A stretch of 38,026 nt of DNA from an uncultured Pseudomonadota bacterium (GTDB lineage: Bacteria > Pseudomonadota > Gammaproteobacteria > Steroidobacterales > Steroidobacteraceae), in the NCBI GenBank assembly GCA_903938365.1, contig CAJACZ010000022.1, positions 1 through 38,026 of the forward strand, in the 5' to 3' direction. The position numbers and the translations under genes were made by a program. The first letter of the stretch is position 1; each line of letters begins with the position of its first letter. Below, piece by piece: positions 8,739-17,865 of the stretch. The notes below the pieces were generated by a model that made no database searches, was not told where the DNA came from, and was given only the letters and a program-made list of their open reading frames with translations.

Positions 8739-10139
8739 GTGCCAGCCTTTGATGCGCCGGTCGCCTTCGTGGACGTCGAAACCACCGGCGGACATCCCGC
8801 ATGGCATCGCGTCACCGAGGTCGCGATCGTCGGCATGCGCGAGGGCGAGGTCGAATGGGAGTGGAGTTCGCTGGTCAACCCGGGAACTTCGATCCCCCCA
8901 TCGATCCAGGTGCTCACCGGCATCAGCAACGAGATGGTCGCTGACGCGCCGCGTTTCGAGGATATCGCCGCCGAGGTCGAGCGACGCCTCGCGGGACGGC
9001 GTTTCGTCGCCCACAACGTCCGTTTCGACTACGGCTTCCTGCGTGCCGAGATGCGTCGTGCAGGGCGCGCCTACTCCGCGCCCGTGGCCTGCACCGTGCG
9101 TCTGTCCCGGCATCTCTATCCCGACGGGGGACGCCACAACCTCGATGCAGTGATCGCGCGGCACGGGCTGACCTGCGCGTCGCGGCACCGGGCGCTGCCG
9201 GATGCCCAGGTGCTGGCGCAGTTCTGGCGCGCGGTGCGGGCAGAGTGGCCCGCGGAGCGACTCGACGCGGCGCTCGAAGCGGTCGCGCGCCGTCCGTCGC
9301 TGCCCCCGCAGATTCCGGCTGATCTCGTGGACGAGTTGCCCGAGGCGCCCGGCGTGTACCGGTTCTTCGGCGAGGCGGGCGCGCTGATCTATGTCGGCAA
9401 GGCCAACAACCTGCGCGAACGCGTGCTGTCCCACTTCATGGCCGCAGGGCGCGATGCCAAGTCGCAGCGACTCTCGTCTCAGGTGCGGGACATCGAGTGG
9501 ACCGAGACGGCGGGCGAGCTCGGCGCGCTGCTGCTCGAGGCGCGCCTGGTCCGCGAACTGCAGCCCGTTTACAACCGCCGGCTGCGCGGGGCCAGCGAAA
9601 ACTGGACCTGGGCGGTCGGTGACGATGGCCGGGCGCCCCGGCTCGTCGATCTTGCCGCCGAGTCGGCCGAGGGCGCGGACGTGTTCGGCCTGTATCGCAC
9701 CGCAAAGCAGGCGCGGACCGCGCTCACCGGGATCGCGCGGGACGCGCGCCTGTGCCTGCGCGTGCTCGGACTCGAGCCCGGCACCACGGGTTCCTGCTTC
9801 GGCTACCAGGTCGGACGCTGCTCCGGCGCCTGCGTGGGCCGGGAGCCCGCGTTGCGCCACAACCTGCGCCTGAAGCTCACGCTCGCGCCCCACAAGCTCA
9901 AGGCCTGGCCTTATGCGGGCGCGATCGGCATCGAGGAGCGCGGCGCCACGGGCGACGTGCACCTGCACGTGGTCGACCAGTGGCAGCACCTCGGTACGCT
10001 GCTGCCGGAGAGCGGGCCGGCGGAACTGGCACGACCCGACCGCTTTGACGTCGATGTCTACCGCATACTCACTCGCTACCTCAAACCCGGCATGCGTGGC
10101 ATCCGGCCCATGCCTGCACGGCACCCGGACGCTCCATGA
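8739..10139 (+). CDS. DEDD (DnaQ-like) 3'-5' exonuclease fused to a GIY-YIG/UvrC-N (Cho-like) endonuclease
   Basis: ExoI-III motifs 'AFVDVETTGGHPAWHRVTEVAIV', 'FVAHNVRFDYGFLRAEM', 'HRALPDAQVLAQFWRAV'; then GIY-YIG 'PEAPGVYRFFGEAGALIYVGKANNLRERVLSHF' and UvrC/Cho-like 'CFGYQVGRCSGACVG'. GTG start. Confidence 0.92.
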   Translation: MPAFDAPVAFVDVETTGGHPAWHRVTEVAIVGMREGEVEWEWSSLVNPGTSIPPSIQVLTGISNEMVADAPRFEDIAAEVERRLAGRRFVAHNVRFDYGFLRAEMRRAGRAYSAPVACTVRLSRHLYPDGGRHNLDAVIARHGLTCASRHRALPDAQVLAQFWRAVRAEWPAERLDAALEAVARRPSLPPQIPADLVDELPEAPGVYRFFGEAGALIYVGKANNLRERVLSHFMAAGRDAKSQRLSSQVRDIEWTETAGELGALLLEARLVRELQPVYNRRLRGASENWTWAVGDDGRAPRLVDLAAESAEGADVFGLYRTAKQARTALTGIARDARLCLRVLGLEPGTTGSCFGYQVGRCSGACVGREPALRHNLRLKLTLAPHKLKAWPYAGAIGIEERGATGDVHLHVVDQWQHLGTLLPESGPAELARPDRFDVDVYRILTRYLKPGMRGIRPMPARHPDAP

Positions 10140-12382
10140 ATGAATCCCTGTATCAGTACCTCGCCAGCGTGCCGCGCGGCTTCGCGGACCTGCTGGCCCT
10201 GGAACTGACCGCGCTCGGAGCGCTCGACGTGCGCGAGCGCGGCAACGCGGTGGCTTTCACCGGCACGCTCGAGACCGGCTACCGTGCCTGCCTGGAGTCG
10301 CGCGTCGCGAGCCGTGTGTACCTGTCGATCATGCGCTTCGAGGCCGAGGACGACGCGGCCATCTACGCGGCGCTGCGCGGCATCGACTGGGCGTCCCATG
10401 TCGATCCGCGTTCCACGCTCGCCTGTGAATGGAGCGGACGTCACCCGGCGATCGGCAATACGCATTTCGGCACCTTGCGCCTCAAGGATGCGATCTGTGA
10501 CTCGCTGCGTGACAGCGTCGGCAGCCGCCCGGACATCGCGACCGAGGAGCCAGGGCTGCGGGTCCATGCGCATGCCGTGGGCACGACCGTCACCGTTTCA
10601 ATCGACCTGGCCGGAGAGGGCTTGCACCGCCGGGGCTGGCGTCTGGAGGCGGGTGAGGCGCCGCTGCGCGAAAACGTCGCGGCGGGCATCCTGCTGCGCG
10701 CCGGATGGCCGGCCATGGCCGCCGCGGGCGGTGCGTTCGTCGATCCGATGTGTGGCGCGGGCACGGTGCTCGTCGAGGCGGCCCTGATCGCGGCGGACGT
10801 GGCGCCCGGCCTGTCCCGGCGGTACTACGGGTTCCGGCGCTGGCGCCGCCATGATTCTGCGCTGTGGGATCGGCTGCATGCGGCAGCGGGAGCCCGAGCC
10901 GAGGCCGGACTCGCGGCAGCACGCGCACGCGCCGCCGTGCTGCTGGGCCGGGACACCGACCCGGCGATGCTGCGGCTGGCGCGCAGCAATGCCGAGCGGG
11001 CCGGAGTGGGCGACCTGGTCCGCGTGGAGCCGGGCGCACTGGCGGATGCCGCGCCGCCCGAGGCGGCCCCGGTCGGCCTGCTCTGCACCAATCCTCCTTA
11101 TGGCGTGCGGCTCGGCGACTTCGAAGGGGCCAGGGCAGTCCACCAGGAACTCGGGCGGGTGCTGCGCGAACGCTTCGCGGGCTGGAAGGCCGCCGTGCTG
11201 ACGGGCGACCCGCGCCTGGGGCTCGAACTAGGGCTGCGCGCCTCGCGCGTCCACACGGTGTGGAACGGCGCGATCGAATGCCGGCTGCTGCGCATCGACG
11301 TGGAAGCCGCGGCGCAGCGCGACCTGCGGCCCCAGCGCGGCCCGCAGATCGATGCGGCGCTCGCGCAGTCGGCGGGTGGCGTGATGTTCGGCAACCGCGT
11401 CGCCAAGAACCTGCGGACCTTGTCCTCATGGGCGCGCCGCGAGTCCGTGGGCTGCTACCGCATCTACGATGCCGACATGCCCGAATACGCGCTGGCCATT
11501 GATCTCTACACCGCGGCGGACGGCGCCGAACGGTGGCTCTACGTGCAGGAATACGCCGCGCCCCACGACATCCCGGAGGAGACCGTCCGGCGCCGGCGCA
11601 GCGAGGCGCTGGCCGCGCTGGTCGACACCACGGGCGTGCCGTCCGACCACGTCCACCTGCGCACGCGGCGCCGCAGCCGCCATGGCGAGCAGTACAGCAA
11701 GCGTGACGACAGCGGGCTGTTCCACGTCGTGGCCGAGGGCGGCCTGAAATTCCGGGTCAATTTCGGCGATTACCTCGACACCGGTCTGTTCCTCGACCAT
11801 CGCGTGACGCGGGCGCGGCTGCGCGAACTGGCCCGTGGCCGGCATTTCCTGAACCTGTTCGCCTACACGGGCAGCGGTACGGTCTACGCGGCGGCCGGCG
11901 GCGCGGCCTCGACCACGACGGTGGACCTGTCGGCGACCTACCTGGACTGGGCGCGCGGCAATCTCGAGCTCAACGGTCTCTGGGGGCCGCAGCATCGGCT
12001 CGTGCAGGCCGATGCGCGCCAATGGCTGACGGATGCCGCGGAGCGTGGCGAGCGCTACGATCTGGTGTTCTGCGACCCGCCGACCTTCTCGAACAGCAAG
12101 CGCATGGAAGGCGTGCTCGACATCCAGCGCGACCACGCGGCCCTGATCGACGCCTGCATGCGCGTGCTCGAGCCGGGTGGCCTGCTGGTGTTCTCGACCA
12201 ATGCGCAGCGCTTCAAGCTGGATCCGTGGCTCGCGGAACGCTATGCGATCCTCGACGTCAGCCGGCGCTCCGTGCCGCCGGATTTCGCGCGCAATACGCG
12301 GATCCACCAGTGCTACGAACTGGCCTTCGCCGGCCCGGCCGACGGTCCGTCCGGGGCGACGGCCGGGAGTCGGACAGGCTGA
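10136..12382 (+). CDS. rlmL: Bifunctional 23S rRNA (guanine-N2/N7) methyltransferase RlmKL
   Basis: THUMP/RlmL N-terminal part with 'DPMCGAGTVLVEAALIAADVAPG' and 'LLCTNPPYGVRLGD'; RlmK C-terminal part with 'FLNLFAYTGSGTVYAAAGGAASTTTVDLSATYLDWARGNLELNG' and 'LVFCDPPTFSNSKRMEGVLDIQRDH'. Confidence 0.95.
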   Translation: MNESLYQYLASVPRGFADLLALELTALGALDVRERGNAVAFTGTLETGYRACLESRVASRVYLSIMRFEAEDDAAIYAALRGIDWASHVDPRSTLACEWSGRHPAIGNTHFGTLRLKDAICDSLRDSVGSRPDIATEEPGLRVHAHAVGTTVTVSIDLAGEGLHRRGWRLEAGEAPLRENVAAGILLRAGWPAMAAAGGAFVDPMCGAGTVLVEAALIAADVAPGLSRRYYGFRRWRRHDSALWDRLHAAAGARAEAGLAAARARAAVLLGRDTDPAMLRLARSNAERAGVGDLVRVEPGALADAAPPEAAPVGLLCTNPPYGVRLGDFEGARAVHQELGRVLRERFAGWKAAVLTGDPRLGLELGLRASRVHTVWNGAIECRLLRIDVEAAAQRDLRPQRGPQIDAALAQSAGGVMFGNRVAKNLRTLSSWARRESVGCYRIYDADMPEYALAIDLYTAADGAERWLYVQEYAAPHDIPEETVRRRRSEALAALVDTTGVPSDHVHLRTRRRSRHGEQYSKRDDSGLFHVVAEGGLKFRVNFGDYLDTGLFLDHRVTRARLRELARGRHFLNLFAYTGSGTVYAAAGGAASTTTVDLSATYLDWARGNLELNGLWGPQHRLVQADARQWLTDAAERGERYDLVFCDPPTFSNSKRMEGVLDIQRDHAALIDACMRVLEPGGLLVFSTNAQRFKLDPWLAERYAILDVSRRSVPPDFARNTRIHQCYELAFAGPADGPSGATAGSRTG

Positions 12383-12388
12383 GCGCGC

Positions 12389-12408
12389 CGCTGGTCTTTG
12401 GACCGGCG
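12389..12408. other. Potential RNA hairpin between rlmKL and RND adaptor
   Basis: CGCTGGTC-tttg-GACCGGCG, 8-bp stem with one G-T wobble; no T-tract, so terminator function not established. Confidence 0.35.
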
Positions 12409-12453
12409 TGCTGATTAAGGTTGCATCACATGAATCCGACAGGCGAAACCCCG

Positions 12454-13536
12454 ATGTCCGCGCTCCGGCTCCGCTCCCTGGTCCTGGTGTTGTGCGCCGC
12501 GAGCCTGGCGGGCTGCAGCGGTGGCAAGCCGGGCGCTGCGACCGCCCCCGCAACCTCATCCATGACCGTCACCGTGGCTGCGCCGGTCCGCCAGGCCGTG
12601 GCACGGGAGGTGGTGGCCTCTGGCTCCGTGGCCGCCTGGCAGGAGATGTCGCTGGGCGTGGAACTGGCCGGCCTGCGCGTTTCGCAGGTCCTGGTCGAGG
12701 TGGGCAGCCGTGTCTCCGCGGGGCAGCCCCTGGTCCTGCTCGACCGGCGCACGCTGGAGGTGCAGGCGCGGCAGGCCGAGGCCAGCCTCGCGCAGGCGCG
12801 GGCGAGCCTGGAGCTGGCGCGTGCGCAGTCGGCGCGGGGCGACTCGCTACTCGAGCAGAAACTCATCTCCACGGCGAACTTCGATGAGCTGCGCGCCAAC
12901 CTCGGCAAGGCTGCGGCGCAGCTGGCCGCGGCCGAGGCGGAACGCGATTCCTCGGTGCTGCGTCTCGGGTTCGCCACCCTGCGCGCGCCGTATGCGGGCA
13001 TCGTTTCGGGCCGCAGCGTGCAGCCCGGGCAGGTCGTCAGCGCGGGCGCCGAGCTGCTGCGTCTGATCCGCGGCGGGCGCCTCGAATGGCGCGCGGAGGT
13101 CTCCGAATCCGATCTGCCGCGTATCCAGCCCGGCGCCGCCGTCCAGTTGCGCGGCCCGACCGGCGAGACCGTCGAGGGCCGCATCCGGGCCGTGTCGCCC
13201 GCCATCGATCCGCAGACGCGGACGGCCCTGATCTATGCGGACCTCCCGGCGCCGGGCAGCCTGCGTGCCGGCATGTTTGCCGAAGGACGGCTCGGGGTGG
13301 GCACGGCGGACGTGGTGGTGCTGCCGCGGCAGTCGGTCGTGTTCCGGGACGGCTATCCCTACGTGTTCGTGATCGGCAAGGAATCGCGCGTGGCGCAGCG
13401 TCGCATCGAGGTCGGCCAGTCCACCGGCGCGCAGGTCGAGATCCGCAGCGGCGTGGCCGCCGACGAAAGTGTCGTCGTGCGTGGCGCGGGCTTCCTTGGC
13501 GACGGTGACCTGGTCAAAGTCGTGGCTGGCAGCTGA
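12454..13536 (+). CDS. RND efflux periplasmic adaptor subunit (membrane fusion lipoprotein)
   Basis: Lipobox 'LVLCAASLAGCSGG'; 'VEVGSRVSAGQPLVLLDRRTLEVQARQAEASLAQARASLELAR'; 'LRAPYAGIVSGRSVQPGQVVSAGAELLRL'. Alternative upstream start at 12430. Confidence 0.93.
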   Translation: MSALRLRSLVLVLCAASLAGCSGGKPGAATAPATSSMTVTVAAPVRQAVAREVVASGSVAAWQEMSLGVELAGLRVSQVLVEVGSRVSAGQPLVLLDRRTLEVQARQAEASLAQARASLELARAQSARGDSLLEQKLISTANFDELRANLGKAAAQLAAAEAERDSSVLRLGFATLRAPYAGIVSGRSVQPGQVVSAGAELLRLIRGGRLEWRAEVSESDLPRIQPGAAVQLRGPTGETVEGRIRAVSPAIDPQTRTALIYADLPAPGSLRAGMFAEGRLGVGTADVVVLPRQSVVFRDGYPYVFVIGKESRVAQRRIEVGQSTGAQVEIRSGVAADESVVVRGAGFLGDGDLVKVVAGS

Positions 13537-13539
13537 GCC

Positions 13540-16500
13540 ATGAACCTGTCGCTCTGGGGGATCCGCAACCCGCTGCCCGCGGCGCTCACCTTTGTGGTGC
13601 TGTGCATTGCAGGGTTGTACGGGCTGCGCCAGCTGCCGATCGCGCAGCTGCCGGACATCGCGCTGCCCACCGTCCAGATCACGATGACCCTGCCGGGCGC
13701 CACGCCGTCACAGATCGAAACCGACGTGACGCGCCGGGTCGAGGACGCCGTCGCCAGCATTCCGGACATCGACAAGATCGTCTCGGCCGTGAGCGAGGGC
13801 AGCTCCGTCACCCGCATCGAGTTCGAGCTCGGACGCGACATCGAGGCGGCGCTCGACGAAGTCCGCGATGCGGTGAGCCGCGTGCGCAGCGACCTGCCGG
13901 CCGATGTCGAGGAGCCGGCCATCGTCCGGCTGAACCTGATCGGCGGCACGCTGCTCGCCTACGCGGTCCAGTCGGATCGCCTGGCCCCCGACGAATTGTC
14001 CTGGTTCGTGGACGACGTGGTCGCCAAGGCGCTCTACGGGGTCGAAGGTGTCGGCGTCGTGGCGCGCAGCGGCGGCATCGACCGCGAAGTCCGCGTCGAC
14101 CTGCGGCCCGAAGCCCTCCAGGCGCTCGGCGTCACCGCCGGGGCGGTGTCCCAGCAACTCGCCCGGCTGCAGCTCGAGCGTCCGGGTGGTCGCACCACGG
14201 CGGGCGGCAGCGAGCAGGCCGTGCGGACGGTGTCGACGGTGCGTTCAGCGGCCGACCTCGAGAACTACCCGATCTACCTGGCCGACGGTCGCGCGGTGCG
14301 GCTGTCGGCGCTGGCGCGCGTCACCGACGGCGCTGCACAGCAGCGCTCGAGCGCGTGGCTGGGCGAGAAGGAAGTCGTGAGCGTCTCGTTGCGCCGCACC
14401 CGCGGATCCAGCGAAGTGGCGGTGGGCGAGGGCGTGCGGTCGCGCATCGAGCGGCTGCAGCAGGAATATCCCCATGTCCGCTTCGTCGAGGTGGCCTCCA
14501 GCGTGGAGAACGCGAGCGCGTCCTATCGCTCGTCGATGATCATGCTGCTCGAGGGGGCCGTGCTGGCGGTCATCGTGGTGTGGTTCTTCCTGCGCGACTG
14601 GCGAGCGACGTGGATCTCGGCGCTGGCGCTGCCGCTCTCCGTGATCCCGACTTTCGGCCTGATGCACTGGTTCGGTTTCTCGCTGAACCTGCTCTCGCTG
14701 CTCGCACTGGCCGTGGTGGTCGGTGTGCTGGTCGACGATGCCATCGTCGAGGTCGAGAACGTCGCGCGTCATCGCGCAATGGGCAAACCGCCCCTGCAGG
14801 CCGCCATCGAGGCCTCCGACGAGATCGGCACCGCCGTCATCGCCACCTCGGCGACGCTGGCTGCCGTGTTCGTGCCGGTGGCGTTCATGCCCGGCGTGAC
14901 CGGCAAGTTCTTCCGGGAGTTCGGCTGGACGGCTGCGGGGGCGGTGCTGTTCTCGCTGCTGGTGGCGCGCCTGCTGACGCCGATGCTGGCGGCCTTCTAC
15001 ATGAAGGGCGAGCCGCGTGCGGCGACCGACACGCCGCTGGTCCGCCGCTATATCGGCTGGGTCGAACTCGCGCTGGCGCATCGGCGCTGGGCGCTGGCGC
15101 TCGCCATGCTGACCTTCATCGGCTCGCTTGCGCTGGTGCCGCTGATCCCCAAGACCTTCCTGCCGCCCACTGACGCCTCGCGCGTGCAGCTCCAGGTGGA
15201 GCTGCCGCCCGGCGCGCGGCACGCAGATACGCTCGAGCTCGCGCGCGAGGTCCGGGCGCGGCTGGCCGCCGTGCCGGAGCTGGTCAGCGTGTTCACGACC
15301 CTGGGCGGCGAGGGCAGCGAGACCATGGGCGGCGGGCTTTCGTTCGGCGAGGTGCGCAAGGCCTCGCTGACCCTGGAGTTCGACCGCGAGCGCGAGCGCG
15401 ACAGCGCGCAGCTCGAGGAAGCGGTGCGTGAGCTGCTGCGCGACCTGCCCGGCGCGCGCGTGAGCTTTGCCGCGGCGGGGCCGGGCGATCGCTTGAGCCT
15501 GGTGCTGGCGGGGCGCGACTCCGAGCTGCTCGGCTCGGCGTCCCGTGAGCTCGCCGCGGCGATCCGGACGCTGCCCGGGCTGGGCACGGTCACGACCTCG
15601 GCTTCGCTGTTGCGTCCCGAGATCGTCATCCGGCCCGACCCGGCGCGCGCGGCCGATCTAGGCGTGTCCACGGTGGACATCGCCGACGCGGCGCGCATCG
15701 CGACCAGCGGCGATTTCCGCCAGCGCCTCGCGAAGCTCAACCTCGCCGAACGCCAGGTGCCGATCCGCGTGCAGCTGGCGGACCAGTCGCTCGGCGATGT
15801 GGCGGTACTGCGCCAGTTGCGGGTGCCGGGGGCGAACGGTCCGGTGCCCCTGTCCGCGGTCGCGGACATCCGCGAGAGCAGCGGGCCGGCGCGCATCGAC
15901 CGCCTTGATCGCGAGCGCAACGTCACCGTGGGCGCGGAGCTCAACGGCCGGCCGCTCGGTGAGGTGATGGCGGAGGTGCGGAAGCTCGAGGCCGCGCAAA
16001 CCCTGCCGCCCGGGGTCCGACTGCTGGCGTCGGGCGATTCCCAGTCATTCGTCGAACTGTTCCTCGGCTTTGCCCTCGCGATGCTCGCCGGAGTGGTCTG
16101 CGTCTATCTGGTCCTGCTGCTGCTGTTCAACAGTGTCACCCAGCCGTTGATCATCCTCGCCGCCGTGCCGCTCTGCGGCGGCGGAGCGTTCGGCGCGCTG
16201 CTGCTCACTGGGTATGCGCTGTCGCTGCCGTCGCTGATCGGCCTGCTGCTGTTGACCGGCATCGCGACCAAGAACTCGATCCTGATCGTGGACTACGCCA
16301 TCCTCGGCGAGCAGGCAGGCATGCCGCGGCGCGAGGCCTTGCTGGAGGCCTGCCGCAAGCGGGTGCGTCCCGTGATCATGACCACCCTGGCAATGGGCGC
16401 GGGCATGCTGCCGATTGCGCTGGGCCTGGGCGCCGACGGTGGGTTCCGTGCGCCGCTCGGGGTTTCGGTGATCGGGGGCCTGATCACCTCGACGCTGCTC

Positions 16501-16596
16501 TCCCTGGTGGTGGTGCCTGCGGCCTACTCGATGATCGCCGACCTCGGCGACCGCTGGCGCCAGCGGCGCGGCGCTCCCGTTACAGCAGGTCCTTGA
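13540..16596 (+). CDS. RND family efflux transporter permease
   Basis: 1018 aa; 'MNLSLWGIRNPLPAALTFVVLCIAGLYGLRQLPIAQLPDIALPTVQITMTLPGATPSQIE', 'LLALAVVVGVLVDDAIVEVENVARH', 'GLLLLTGIATKNSILIVDYAI'. Confidence 0.96.
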   Translation: MNLSLWGIRNPLPAALTFVVLCIAGLYGLRQLPIAQLPDIALPTVQITMTLPGATPSQIETDVTRRVEDAVASIPDIDKIVSAVSEGSSVTRIEFELGRDIEAALDEVRDAVSRVRSDLPADVEEPAIVRLNLIGGTLLAYAVQSDRLAPDELSWFVDDVVAKALYGVEGVGVVARSGGIDREVRVDLRPEALQALGVTAGAVSQQLARLQLERPGGRTTAGGSEQAVRTVSTVRSAADLENYPIYLADGRAVRLSALARVTDGAAQQRSSAWLGEKEVVSVSLRRTRGSSEVAVGEGVRSRIERLQQEYPHVRFVEVASSVENASASYRSSMIMLLEGAVLAVIVVWFFLRDWRATWISALALPLSVIPTFGLMHWFGFSLNLLSLLALAVVVGVLVDDAIVEVENVARHRAMGKPPLQAAIEASDEIGTAVIATSATLAAVFVPVAFMPGVTGKFFREFGWTAAGAVLFSLLVARLLTPMLAAFYMKGEPRAATDTPLVRRYIGWVELALAHRRWALALAMLTFIGSLALVPLIPKTFLPPTDASRVQLQVELPPGARHADTLELAREVRARLAAVPELVSVFTTLGGEGSETMGGGLSFGEVRKASLTLEFDRERERDSAQLEEAVRELLRDLPGARVSFAAAGPGDRLSLVLAGRDSELLGSASRELAAAIRTLPGLGTVTTSASLLRPEIVIRPDPARAADLGVSTVDIADAARIATSGDFRQRLAKLNLAERQVPIRVQLADQSLGDVAVLRQLRVPGANGPVPLSAVADIRESSGPARIDRLDRERNVTVGAELNGRPLGEVMAEVRKLEAAQTLPPGVRLLASGDSQSFVELFLGFALAMLAGVVCVYLVLLLLFNSVTQPLIILAAVPLCGGGAFGALLLTGYALSLPSLIGLLLLTGIATKNSILIVDYAILGEQAGMPRREALLEACRKRVRPVIMTTLAMGAGMLPIALGLGADGGFRAPLGVSVIGGLITSTLLSLVVVPAAYSMIADLGDRWRQRRGAPVTAGP

Positions 16597-17863
16597 GCCG
16601 GTACCACAGCATCGCGAGCATCAGTGCGGGGCGACGCAGCGCGGCGCCTCCGGGAAATTCCCGGTGCTCGATGCGCCCGAACACGTCGAAGCGCTCCGCG
16701 GTGCCTGCTATGGCTTCGGCGAGCAGGTGGCCGGCGACGCCGGTCAGCGCGATGCCGTGGCCCGAAAAGCCCTGCAGGTAGAACACGTCGGGTTCCAGCC
16801 GGCCGAAGTCCGGCGCACGGTTCAGCGTGATGTCGACCAGCCCGCCCCAGGCGTAGTCGATGGCCGTGTCGGCCAGTTGCGGGAACACCTGCAGCATGCG
16901 CGCGCGCGTGGCCGGTGCGGTGAAGGGGTCCACGCCCGAGTAGCTGACGCGGCCACCGAAGAGCAGCCGATGGTCCGATGAGAGGCGGAAATAGTCGAGG
17001 ACCCAGTTGATGTCGCTCACCGCCGCCCGGTTGCGGATCAGCGCCGCGGCGCGCTCTGCGCCCAGCGGTTCGGTGGCGATGATGTAGGTGCCCACGCCGA
17101 TGATGCGCCGCGCCAGCGCGGGGGCGAGCGGTCCGAGCCACGCATTGCCGCAGAGCGCGAGCGACCGGCAGCGCACGAGGCCCCCGCCTGCGGTGCCGAC
17201 CTCGAGGCGGCCGTCGCGGCGCTGGTAGCCCAGCGCGCGACTGTCCTCGAAGATGCGGACGCCTGCAGCGGTCGCCGCCGCCGCCAGGCCGAGCGTGTAT
17301 TTGAGCGGATGCAGGTGACCGCCCGCCGAGTCCAGCGTCCCGCTGATGTAGCGCTCGCTGTCGATGAGCTGGCGCGTTTCGTCGCGCTCGACCATGCGCA
17401 CCGACGTATAGCCATAGCGGGAATGAAGTTCCTCGACTTCGTTGCGCAGTTCGCGGTCCTGGCGCGCCTTGATGGCCACGTGCATCTGGCCTTCGACGTA
17501 GTCGCAATCGATGGCATGTTGCGCGATCAGCTCGCGTTGCAGGCGCAGCCCCTCGACGCTGATGTCCCAGATGCGGCGCGCGTCCGCCGCGCCCGCGAGG
17601 CGCTCCAGCCTGGCCTGGCCGCAGGCCACGCCGACGATGGCCTGGCCGCCACTGCGGCCGGAGGCACCCCAGCCGATGCGCTCCGCTTCGACCAGGACTA
17701 CGCGGTAGCCGCGCTGGGCCAGGTGCAGCGCGGTGGAGCAGCCGGCGATGCCGCCGCCCACGACGCAGACGTCGCAGTCCGCCTCGCCCCGCAGCGGAGG
17801 GTGGGCGGCTGCGCCGCCGGCTGAGGCCGCGTACCAGGACCCGGCGAGGCGTTCGCGCTTCAC
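16580..17863 (-). CDS. puuB: FAD-dependent oxidoreductase, PuuB-like (gamma-glutamylputrescine oxidase)
   Basis: 'CDVCVVGGGIAGCSTALHLAQRGYRVVLVEAERIGWGASGRSGGQAIVGVACGQ', 'YIIATEPLG', 'GYSGVDPFT'-like region, 'GFSGHGIALTGVAGHLLAEAIAGTAERFDVF'; start GTG at 17863; 2-bp gap to the adjacent glutamine synthetase-like gene. Confidence 0.87.
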   Translation of the reverse strand: MKRERLAGSWYAASAGGAAAHPPLRGEADCDVCVVGGGIAGCSTALHLAQRGYRVVLVEAERIGWGASGRSGGQAIVGVACGQARLERLAGAADARRIWDISVEGLRLQRELIAQHAIDCDYVEGQMHVAIKARQDRELRNEVEELHSRYGYTSVRMVERDETRQLIDSERYISGTLDSAGGHLHPLKYTLGLAAAATAAGVRIFEDSRALGYQRRDGRLEVGTAGGGLVRCRSLALCGNAWLGPLAPALARRIIGVGTYIIATEPLGAERAAALIRNRAAVSDINWVLDYFRLSSDHRLLFGGRVSYSGVDPFTAPATRARMLQVFPQLADTAIDYAWGGLVDITLNRAPDFGRLEPDVFYLQGFSGHGIALTGVAGHLLAEAIAGTAERFDVFGRIEHREFPGGAALRRPALMLAMLWYRLKDLL

Positions 17864-17865
17864 GC

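Noticed and set aside
12389-12408. Hairpin after rlmKL as an intrinsic terminator
   Set aside because: Stem is good but not followed by a T-tract; listed only as a potential hairpin.
13540-16596. Complete tripartite RND efflux pump
   Set aside because: Only adaptor and permease are present; no outer membrane factor gene in the window, so a full pump cannot be claimed.
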